NCBI GenBank assembly: GCA_031397815.1
Contig: JANNMJ010000200.1
Location: 1-11,454, forward strand
From: JANNMJ01 sp031397815
GTDB taxonomy: Bacteria > Bacteroidota > Bacteroidia > Cytophagales > Hymenobacteraceae
Length of the DNA stretch: 11,454 bases
Direction: 5' to 3'
The notes under the pieces: model-generated
Databases searched by the model: none
Seen by the model: only the letters and a program-made list of their open reading frames with translations
What the model was told of the DNA's origin: nothing
Translations under genes and position numbers: made by a program
Shown here: piece after piece, positions 5,866 to 11,454 of the stretch
Layout of the letters: each line of letters begins with the position of its first letter
How positions within the stretch are numbered: the stretch's first letter is position 1

Positions 5866-7527
5866 TCAGCGAACCTCTTGCACCACGAAAGCGCCGCGCT
5901 CGCGGTGCCCGGGGGCTTTCAGGCTCTGGAAACCAAGGCCGAGCAGCCGCCCGCCGTACCACGGCAGCACCCGCAGCCCCCGCGTTTCGAGCAGCCGCTC
6001 GCGTGTAGACTGAGCAGGAGTCAGCGTCAGCTCAGCAGGTTTTTCGGGGGAAGGCGTCGCGGCGCCGACCCGGACGTAGCGCACGCGCTCGCCGTTGTCG
6101 GAGGGGGCCGCGAGGGTTACTTCGGAGCCATCCGGCGCCAGCCCGACGGCCACTTGCTCGCGTAGCTCGGGGCGGGTCAGGTTCCCCAGCACGAAGCTCT
6201 GCTGCCAGCGCAGGCGCCCGCTCTCATCAAAGCCGCAGACCAGCGCTTGGGTGTACACGTAGCCGTCGAGGCCACGGTCCCAGACGTTCATGGGGTCGTA
6301 GGCGCCATAATAGCCGGGCAAGCCGTACGCGAAGCCGCCCAGACCGGCGTACATGCGCGACGAAATCCCCCGGTAGCCCCACGCGTCGCCGCCCCGGTAG
6401 CGCGGGTAATACTGCTCACTGACCACCACGTAACCGCCGTCGGGCAGGGCGATGGGGCGATGCAGCAGCAGCCGGGCGTGGGCGACGGTTTCGCGCCCTT
6501 CCGACCGACGGCGCCGCGCCCGGGCCGCCGCGCGGGCACGGTGACGCGGGCCGAACCGGTCGTAGTAGTGCGGGAGGGTCGGGAGGTCGTAATAATAGAT
6601 AGCGGGGGGCGCGAAGGTGTCGGCAGATTCGGCCGGCAGGAGGGTGCTGAAAAACCCCTGCGCGAACCGGGGGTCGCGGGTGGCGTACGTGCCGGTCACG
6701 AAGCGCGCCGCATCGGGCGTGGCCGCCATCCCGACCCGCCCGCTCGTCAGACTAGCGGGCGGCGGACTTTGCAGCACGTTCAAATCGCCGGGCAGCATCG
6801 CACTCGTCCCGAACGAGCGCACCAGCAACCGCGCCGACTCCGGCAGCCGCTCCGCCGTGAGCACCGTGAGGCCGCCCGGCTCGGGCGCCACATCGGCAAT
6901 AGAAGTCGTGGGCGACGATAGCGTCGGCAGAAACTGCACGAGCGCCGAATCGGCCAGCGGCAGGCGCAGCACCGTCTGCTGCTGATACGCCAGCGCAATG
7001 ACGAATGCCTCGGGGTCGCTCACCTCAAACGCCAGCGGCCGAATGCCGACCGGCAGCTTATAATGCAGAAGCTGCGCGTCGCGCGTGCCGCCCCGAAAGC
7101 GCACGACCAGCAGGGTGCGGTCGTCGTTTTCAATGGTGAAGAGGGCGTAGGGGGCGAGGCGGTCGGCGGTGAGGGCACGGCACTCGGCGCCCGCCGGGAG
7201 GTGGACGAACACCGACCATTTCAGCTGCAACGCCGCGTCGTATTTCTGGAAGAGATGCTTTTCGGGGTCGCCTTCGTGCCGCCGCACGCGGTCGGTGTAC
7301 ACGAGCAGACTCGAATCAGCGGGCAGCGGCAGCACATCTACGGCTTGCTCGTCGCGGGTCCCAACCAGCTCTAGCCGGAGCGGGGGCGCGCTCTCAGGCT
7401 GTTGGGCGTTCCCGCCTACTGAACATAAAGCCACCAACACGGCGCTCAGCAGCCCCACGACGCTCCGGCCAACCCGACGAAGGCAGGAGGGAAGCAGGCC
7501 GAAAGCAAAGGGCACTAAGCGACGCAC
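5866..7527 (-). CDS. Predicted exported protein of unknown function, beta-propeller-like
   Basis: The 553-residue product starts with a basic segment and a hydrophobic stretch (about 22-37) ending in GGNA before Gln42, a plausible signal peptidase I site. The mature part has no long hydrophobic segment and is probably periplasmic or secreted. It contains scattered strand-like motifs such as YDAALQLKWSVFV (about 96-108) and CGFDESGRLRWQQSF (431-445), which resemble blades of WD40/PQQ-like beta-propellers; this fold is a guess. A strongly basic Arg/Ala run (about 328-341) and a Tyr/Gly-rich stretch (about 373-410, with YGLPGYYGAYD) interrupt it. The start is a GTG; the frame upstream is closed by a TAG 22 codons earlier... 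no ATG lies between, and a second GTG at codon 5 is possible. A TAGGTTCG box with one mismatch to the Bacteroidota -7 consensus lies at 7555-7562. It ends 52 bp before the preferred pyrR start. The family was not recognised. Confidence 0.8.
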   Translation of the reverse strand: MRRLVPFAFGLLPSCLRRVGRSVVGLLSAVLVALCSVGGNAQQPESAPPLRLELVGTRDEQAVDVLPLPADSSLLVYTDRVRRHEGDPEKHLFQKYDAALQLKWSVFVHLPAGAECRALTADRLAPYALFTIENDDRTLLVVRFRGGTRDAQLLHYKLPVGIRPLAFEVSDPEAFVIALAYQQQTVLRLPLADSALVQFLPTLSSPTTSIADVAPEPGGLTVLTAERLPESARLLVRSFGTSAMLPGDLNVLQSPPPASLTSGRVGMAATPDAARFVTGTYATRDPRFAQGFFSTLLPAESADTFAPPAIYYYDLPTLPHYYDRFGPRHRARAAARARRRRSEGRETVAHARLLLHRPIALPDGGYVVVSEQYYPRYRGGDAWGYRGISSRMYAGLGGFAYGLPGYYGAYDPMNVWDRGLDGYVYTQALVCGFDESGRLRWQQSFVLGNLTRPELREQVAVGLAPDGSEVTLAAPSDNGERVRYVRVGAATPSPEKPAELTLTPAQSTRERLLETRGLRVLPWYGGRLLGLGFQSLKAPGHRERGAFVVQEVR

Positions 7528-7612
7528 GAGGGGAAAGACGATTGTTTTCTACCCCGAACCTAGCGTGAAAACGGCAATCCCGGCAGCCGGGCGCAGCGGT
7601 AGTAAGCAGTAG

Positions 7613-7627
7613 CGTAACCTGGTTACG
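7613..7627. promoter_or_regulatory. Perfect palindrome upstream of the exported-protein gene
   Basis: CGTAACC and GGTTACG flank a single central base, forming a 15-bp perfect inverted repeat in the 166-bp gap between the EVE gene and the exported-protein gene. A second palindrome, CCCGGC-A-GCCGGG, lies at 7579-7591. A dimeric regulator site is possible. A terminator is less likely because no T-run follows on the minus strand. Confidence 0.35.
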
Positions 7628-7693
7628 GCCGGGCGGGTTGCCCTGTTGACAGCAACACAAGCCACCAACCAGCGCAAAATCCTCAGCGGACGA

Positions 7694-8122
7694 TCACGAA
7701 CCGGCGAAATAATCGGCCCCGCCCAGCTCCAGCAACGCCCGGAACTCCTCGGCAGAAAGCGGCACCACCGACAAGCGCGATTGCCGTACCAAACCGATAT
7801 CCGTAAGGCGCTCATCGGCCTTAATGGCGGCGAGCGGCACCGGTTGCGGCAGCGCAGGCCCGGCCGCTAAATCGACGCTGAGCCAGCCGGAACCGGCGGG
7901 TGCAGTGGGGTCGGGGGTGGCGGCAGCAGCAATACTCGCGCGCCCCACCACCGCCTTCTCGCTGACGCTGTGGTACATCAGAACGGCATCGCCGGGCTGC
8001 ATCTGAGCCAGATTATTCCGCGCTTGCGCGTTCCGAACGCCCGTCCAGGCAGTGAGGCGGTCGCGGGTGAGGTCGGCGAAGCTGTAGGCCTCGGGTTCAG
8101 ATTTCAGGAGCCAGTAAGCCAA
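7694..8122 (-). CDS. EVE-domain protein
   Basis: The 142-residue product is a single EVE domain of the PUA/YTH-like fold, the same architecture as bacterial relatives of human thymocyte nuclear protein 1. The N-terminal signature is WLLKSEPEAYSFADL (4-18), followed by WTGVRNAQARNNL (26-38), MQPGDAVLMYHS (41-52) and, near the end, IKADERL and LVRQSRLSVVPLSAEEF. The length is usual for the family. EVE domains are thought to bind modified bases in nucleic acids, and the bacterial physiological role is largely unknown. The family start MAYWLLKSEP falls on a TTG codon. No in-frame ATG is available just upstream, so TTG initiation is the simplest reading. It lies 48 bp after the small secreted-protein gene. 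Confidence 0.93.
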   Translation of the reverse strand: MAYWLLKSEPEAYSFADLTRDRLTAWTGVRNAQARNNLAQMQPGDAVLMYHSVSEKAVVGRASIAAAATPDPTAPAGSGWLSVDLAAGPALPQPVPLAAIKADERLTDIGLVRQSRLSVVPLSAEEFRALLELGGADYFAGS

Positions 8123-8170
8123 CGGAATGCAGCTAGGAGGGAGGTAATGTGCCGGAAAATGGGCGCCCGC

Positions 8171-8596
8171 TTATTGGTCGACGTACTTCCGGACGGCCTC
8201 GAAGCGGTCGGGCGTCAGGCTCAGGACGCGGAGCGAGTAGTCGGTGCTGTTCTTATCGGGGAAGGTGGCGTAGAACATCTGCCCCTCGATCCGCCACTTG
8301 CCGGCCCGTTTTTCGAGGCCGTCGGTCGGGGCGATATCGTATTGTGTCAGGACACCATTCGGCTCAATCTGAAACCCCGTGCGCCCCCGGCTCGGCCGGA
8401 AAGCATACGTATTAGGGCGGTACACGACCGTATCGCCGTGGTCTTCCTCGTGCGCGTGGAGCCACGTCTGCTGGAGGACGGCCGGGTCAACGGTACTAGG
8501 CGCTTTCGTGCCGCCACTATCGCCAGACTGGCATTTCTGAGCCGTAAGCATAAGGACGCCGGTGGCGAGCACCAAAGGAAGCAGGAGGGGTTTCAT
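8171..8596 (-). CDS. Small exported or lipoprotein-like protein of unknown function
   Basis: This is a 141-residue protein with an N-terminal hydrophobic segment (residues 3-19) and a cysteine at 22 in TAQKCQSG. The cysteine position suggests a lipoprotein, but the residues before it do not match a canonical lipobox, so cleavage by signal peptidase II is uncertain. The mature part contains TWLHAHEEDHGDTVVYRPN, FRPSRGRTGFQIEPNG, QYDIAPTDG and KWRIEGQMFYATFPD. This pattern of short strands is, from memory, seen in small uncharacterised Bacteroidota proteins and may be lipocalin-like; no function is proposed. The ATG is directly preceded by a candidate -7 box. It is the first gene of the minus-strand block. 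Confidence 0.82.
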   Translation of the reverse strand: MKPLLLPLVLATGVLMLTAQKCQSGDSGGTKAPSTVDPAVLQQTWLHAHEEDHGDTVVYRPNTYAFRPSRGRTGFQIEPNGVLTQYDIAPTDGLEKRAGKWRIEGQMFYATFPDKNSTDYSLRVLSLTPDRFEAVRKYVDQ

Positions 8597-8603
8597 CGTG
8601 GGG

Positions 8604-8611
8604 CGAAGATA
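8604..8611 (-). promoter_or_regulatory. Candidate -7 box ahead of the small exported-protein gene
   Basis: TATCTTCG on the minus strand has one mismatch to TAnnTTTG and is followed by CCCCACG and the ATG. The layout closely parallels the box ahead of pyrR (TACCTTTG, then CCCCG, then ATG), suggesting a very short leader. No -33 TTG was seen. Confidence 0.35.
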
Positions 8612-8639
8612 CGGGATGGTGCGGACGAGGGTGCGGGGG

Positions 8640-8674
8640 AATTAGTAATTAATAATTAAGAATTAATAATTAGT
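8640..8674 (+). repeat. AT-rich block with 14-bp direct repeat
   Basis: AATTAATAATTA occurs at 8647-8658 and again at 8661-8672, giving a 14-bp period. The block is almost pure A/T within a GC-rich sequence. It shares the exact 11-mer TAATAATTAAG and the same period with the block at 3423-3450. Confidence 0.65.
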
Positions 8675-8689
8675 GGGGCAGCAGTTACG

Positions 8690-8970
8690 AACTCCCCGCC
8701 CCCTTGGGGGAGGGGAGGCCCAAAGGGCCGGGGTGGGGTAGGCGGTTGGGCAACGCGGCTATGAATACGCCAATAGGTTTCTATGGCGGGCTGTATCTGG
8801 GTGTCGCCCCACCCCGGCCCTTCGGGCCACCCCTCACCACCGGGGCGGGGAGTTTTCCCGCCTGTTGCACTAGCTTCGAACTCCCCGCCCCCATTGGGGA
8901 GGGATGCCCCGCAGGGGCGGGGTGGGGCAGGCGGTTGGGCAACGCGGTTACGGCAACGCGGCTATGAATA
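8690..8970. repeat. Second family of GC-rich palindromic repeats, three copies
   Basis: Units begin AACTCCCCGCCCC and contain a small hairpin followed by GGGGTGGGG. Copies are at 8690-8750 (direct), 8806-8854 (inverted) and 8879-8940 (direct). Hairpin cores differ while staying paired: GGCCC-AAA-GGGCC, GGCCC-TTC-GGGCC and GCCCC-GCA-GGGGC. The two direct copies share the tail AGGCGGTTGGGCAACGCGG. An 18-bp sequence GCAACGCGGCTATGAATA follows at 8750-8767 and recurs at 8953-8970. The compensating hairpin changes suggest that the folded form matters. I associate such elements with Hymenobacter intergenic regions, from memory. Confidence 0.82.
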
Positions 8971-9062
8971 TGCAAAAAACTCCCCCTCATTTCCCCCAAA
9001 ATCCCCCTTCAAAGCAACCCAACTCCCCGGAAAAGAATTATGTAGGCGAAACCTATCCCTAT

Positions 9063-9085
9063 CGGCCAACGTGGCCGTATACGGC
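9063..9085. promoter_or_regulatory. Two overlapping palindromes just upstream of the FUSC gene
   Basis: CGGCC-AACGT-GGCCG (9063-9077) overlaps the perfect 12-bp palindrome GCCGTATACGGC (9074-9085), which ends 8 bp before the ATG. Alternative pairing of the shared GGCCG could make a two-state hairpin in the mRNA leader or a site for a dimeric repressor. This is a candidate only. Confidence 0.4.
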
Positions 9086-9093
9086 GATGTCGA

Positions 9094-11265
9094 ATGAAAA
9101 TACCTCGTATCCAAGCGCTTCGCTCTGCTCGGCTGGAAGAAAACGCCACGCTTCAGCCCGATTTCGCCCGCGCCCTTCGCGCCACTATTGCCTTTATTGG
9201 GCCGCTCGTGCTGGCCGTGGCGGCCGACCGGCCCCACGCGGCGGCTTTCGCGGCGCCCGCCGCCCTCACCTTGGCCCTTACCGATTTGCGCGGCCCCTAC
9301 CGCGAGCGGTTCGCGGTGGCCCTCACAATGGCGCTGGCGATGGTCGGCGCCACGGTGCTGGGGGTGGTGGTGGCGCATTCGCTCCTGCTGTCGGTGCTGG
9401 CGATGGGGGTGGTGGCGCTGCTCGGCGGCGCCTGGCACCATTTGAGCGCCGATTACGGGCCGGGCCTCACCAGTGCCACGGCGTTGCTTTTTCTGCTGGC
9501 GCTGGCGGTGCCGGGCGGTTTTTCGGCCATTGAGCCGCTGCTTGGGCCGCTGCTGATGGGCCTCGGGCTGGCGGTTTTGCTTCAGATGGCGGCGTGGTTC
9601 ACCCGGCCGCAACACCCGATGCGCGCCGCTGTGGCCGACGTGTGGGTCGCGGCCGCCGACCTGCTTCTCGGGCTGCAAGGCGCGCCCGCCGTGCCCGGCG
9701 CCACCAACCCGCTCGGTCAGCAGGAACGCAACTTGCGGACGGTGCTCAACCGCGCGATCACCACCCTCTCGGCCGCGGGCGACCGGCACCGCTCGGCCCT
9801 GCTCAACCACCTGACGCAGCTTCGCCAAGCCGCTGCCCGCCTCGGCGCGTGGGCCGAGGCGTTTCAGGCGGCGCTCGAATCGCTGCCCCCGGAATCGGCG
9901 GAGCCGCTCCGGCCAATCGTCGATTCGCTGCTGATGGCGCTCGCCACGATGGCGCGGGCGGTGGCCGTGGCGATTGTGGGGCACCGTCCGCGCCATTTCG
10001 CGGCGGCGGCGGTGCGGTCGCAGCGCTGCCTGCATCTGGCGCGGGTTCTTGACGAGAAGCTTGCCGCGTTGCCGGTTACCGAGGAGCTCGCCGTGGGGCA
10101 ATTGCGGGCGTTGCTCGCGCAGCTCGTGACCGCGCTCCCCGCCGTCCGCGACGAGCTGGACGCGACCGTTGACCACGCCGCGCGGGCAGGGTCGCCGCTG
10201 CGCCGGGTGCCCGATTTGCGGGCGCTGTCGCCACGGAGCCTGACCACTTGGGTCGATTTTACACCTCAAATCGACCCCGTGCTCGTCCGCCACGCCATTC
10301 GGATGGCCCTGCTCACGATGGCGGCCGTCGGGGCGTATAAGTACTTCGACATTGAGCGCGGCTACTGGATTGCGCTCACGATTCTGGTCGTTTTGCAGCC
10401 CGATTACGGCGCCACCCGCAAGCGCGCCGGACAGCGGATTGCCGGTACGCTGGCCGGGGCCGTGGTGGCGAGCGGCCTGCTCTGGATTAAGATGCCGCTG
10501 GCCGTGCTGGTGGTGCTGACCACGGTGACGGCGTTCTGTTTCGCGTATCTGGTGCGGCAGAATTACCGCTGGGCGGTGTTTTTCGTGACGATTATGCTCG
10601 TCCTGATCACCGAAGCCTCGATGCCCGTCACCATCGAGCTGCCGCTGATGCGCTTGGGCGCCACGCTGGCGGGGGGCGCCGTGGCGCTGCTGGCGGCCCT
10701 TTTCCTGTGGCCGAGCTGGGAGCGCCGTCGGTTCCCGACTCTCCTCGCCGCCGCCCTGCGCGCGAACGGCACGTACCTGCAAGCCGTCGCGACGCAATTG
10801 CTGGCGGGCCGTCCGCTCGTCGGCGAGGCCGTGCTAGCCAAGCGCGCCGCCGAAACGGCCAACGCCGAAGCGGGGGCTTCGCTGGAAAAAATGCTCGCCG
10901 AACCCACCGGGCAGCACACGAACGTCACGCAAGCGGGCGCCCTGATGGCCTACGCCCAGCGCCTGACGCGCGCCATTACGCTGCTGGCCGTGCAGCTCCG
11001 GCTCGGCGAGGCGCAGCCAAACCGCCCGCTCCAAGAGGTAGTAGAAAACGCCACCGCCGCCCTCGACCAACTCGCCCGCACCATCGAGCAAGACGGCCCG
11101 CTCACCGACCCGCCCACGCTCCTCGACCCCGCAAAAATTCTCCGTTCTCCCAATCCCAGTCCCACGGCGCCCGCCCCGGCCAACACGCTCCTCATCGCGC
11201 CCCTAACGAAAGCCGTCACCGAAATCCGCGCGATGGTGCTGGCGCTGGACGCTGGGGAAGCGTAG
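9094..11265 (+). CDS. FUSC-family inner-membrane protein (YccS/YhfK-like)
   Basis: The 723-residue product has the two-block layout of the fusaric acid resistance/YccS-like family. Hydrophobic segments between about 30 and 170 form the first membrane block. A long, mainly helical soluble region (about 175-390) follows, with many Ala, Leu and charged residues. A second block lies at about 399-540 and contains the FUSC signature region 421-458 (ERGYWIALTILVVLQPDYG, then RKRAGQRIAGTLAGAV). A second cytosolic helical domain reaches the end, with a proline-rich linker near 685-696 (NPSPTAPAPANT). Members are proposed to export aromatic acids or other small compounds, usually with a membrane-fusion partner. 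No such partner is visible here, so the substrate is unknown. The length is close to that of YccS (about 720). The ATG gives the hydrophilic N-terminus usual before the first helix. Confidence 0.93.
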   Translation: MKIPRIQALRSARLEENATLQPDFARALRATIAFIGPLVLAVAADRPHAAAFAAPAALTLALTDLRGPYRERFAVALTMALAMVGATVLGVVVAHSLLLSVLAMGVVALLGGAWHHLSADYGPGLTSATALLFLLALAVPGGFSAIEPLLGPLLMGLGLAVLLQMAAWFTRPQHPMRAAVADVWVAAADLLLGLQGAPAVPGATNPLGQQERNLRTVLNRAITTLSAAGDRHRSALLNHLTQLRQAAARLGAWAEAFQAALESLPPESAEPLRPIVDSLLMALATMARAVAVAIVGHRPRHFAAAAVRSQRCLHLARVLDEKLAALPVTEELAVGQLRALLAQLVTALPAVRDELDATVDHAARAGSPLRRVPDLRALSPRSLTTWVDFTPQIDPVLVRHAIRMALLTMAAVGAYKYFDIERGYWIALTILVVLQPDYGATRKRAGQRIAGTLAGAVVASGLLWIKMPLAVLVVLTTVTAFCFAYLVRQNYRWAVFFVTIMLVLITEASMPVTIELPLMRLGATLAGGAVALLAALFLWPSWERRRFPTLLAAALRANGTYLQAVATQLLAGRPLVGEAVLAKRAAETANAEAGASLEKMLAEPTGQHTNVTQAGALMAYAQRLTRAITLLAVQLRLGEAQPNRPLQEVVENATAALDQLARTIEQDGPLTDPPTLLDPAKILRSPNPSPTAPAPANTLLIAPLTKAVTEIRAMVLALDAGEA

Positions 11266-11273
11266 AAGTTTTG

Positions 11274-11454
11274 TCGCCAATCACGCAAGAGTCGCCGCCG
11301 GTCGGGGAAGATGATTCCCCTTTTCAGGAAGGTTTTTCGCCGATTCCGGAAGATGATTCGCCCGCTCCGGCAGGTCTTTCGCCGACCCCGGAAGACCTTT
11401 TTCCAAGACCGGAATAGGATTTTCCAAGAAGTTTGGGGCTTCCGGGGGGGGGGG
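11274..11454 (+). repeat. Degenerate 21-bp tandem repeat running to the window end
   Basis: Clear 21-bp units start at 11316, 11337, 11358, 11379, 11400 and 11421; two less regular units start at 11274 (18 bp) and 11292 (24 bp). A typical unit begins TCGCCGATTCCGG and ends AAGATGAT. One frame reads as a degenerate SPxPEDD heptapeptide, but that frame differs from the FUSC frame and meets a TAG at 11415 while the DNA repeat continues, so it is probably not coding. The window ends in 11 G bases (11444-11454). It begins only 8 bp after the FUSC stop codon. Confidence 0.8.

Larger units (their letters stand above)
8597..9093. other. Divergent intergenic region with repeats and promoter candidates
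   Basis: This gap of about 500 bp lies between the minus-strand block and the FUSC gene. From left to right it holds the candidate -7 box of the small exported-protein gene, an AT-rich 14-bp repeat, three copies of a GC-rich palindromic element, an A- and C-rich stretch, and overlapping palindromes next to the FUSC start. No credible gene was seen; short open frames here are made by the repeats. Confidence 0.7.

Noticed and set aside
8704..8999. Short open frames of about 70-100 codons in the intergenic repeats
   Set aside because: They consist mostly of translated palindromic repeats with Gly/Pro-rich products and no conserved start region.
8962..10797. 611-residue open frame on the minus strand opposite the FUSC gene
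   Set aside because: Its translation is a monotonous Arg/Gly/His/Gln-rich sequence with no recognisable domain, as expected opposite GC-rich coding DNA, while the plus strand encodes a clear FUSC protein.
11274..11417. C-terminal extension of the FUSC protein by frameshift into the SPxPEDD frame
   Set aside because: It would need a -1 shift just before the stop with no slippery sequence seen, and the repeat continues past the next stop codon.

Overview
The window looks like a chromosomal segment of a GC-rich Bacteroidota, most likely Hymenobacter or a close relative. I infer this from three things. Promoter-like boxes of the Bacteroidota type (TAnnTTTG) sit just ahead of several starts. The proteins resemble Bacteroidota families: a CheB-CheR-PAS fusion, a receiver-less CheB with a zinc-ribbon-like tail, a PyrR-PyrB pair, an EVE protein and a FUSC protein. 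The intergenic repeats are of the GC-rich palindromic sort I associate with Hymenobacter. No mobile-element gene, tRNA, rRNA or CRISPR array was recognised.

Left part (1-3339): two divergent signalling genes share a 153-bp intergenic region. On the minus strand is a large CheB-CheR-PAS-coiled-coil protein that runs off the left edge after 725 residues. On the plus strand is a stand-alone CheB-type methylesterase. No receptor, CheA, CheW or CheY gene is visible, so this looks like an orphan chemosensory-type signalling pair, not a motility cluster.

3340-3788: the gap between the convergent cheB and the minus-strand gene block. It holds an AT-rich 14-bp direct repeat and four copies of a GC-rich palindromic element in a symmetric inverted layout.

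Minus-strand block (8596 down to 3789): six co-directional genes encode a small secreted or lipoprotein-like protein, an EVE-domain protein (TTG start), a 553-aa exported protein of unknown function, pyrR, pyrB and a 170-aa uncharacterised protein. The pyrR, pyrB and 170-aa genes are separated by only 30 and 15 bp and probably form a pyrimidine operon. A TAnnTTTG box directly ahead of the preferred pyrR ATG suggests a separate promoter.

8597-9093: a divergent intergenic region with the same kind of AT-rich 14-bp repeat, then three copies of a second GC-rich palindromic family (two direct, one inverted), then overlapping palindromes just ahead of the next gene.

Right part (9094-11454): a 723-aa FUSC-type membrane protein, followed by a degenerate 21-bp tandem repeat that reaches the window end and finishes in a run of 11 G.

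Nothing here amounts to a clear new defence or biosynthetic system. The parts most worth a second look are the repeats, especially the 21-bp array and the shared AT-rich module next to two unrelated palindrome families, the divergent CheB pair, and the near-leaderless-looking promoters.
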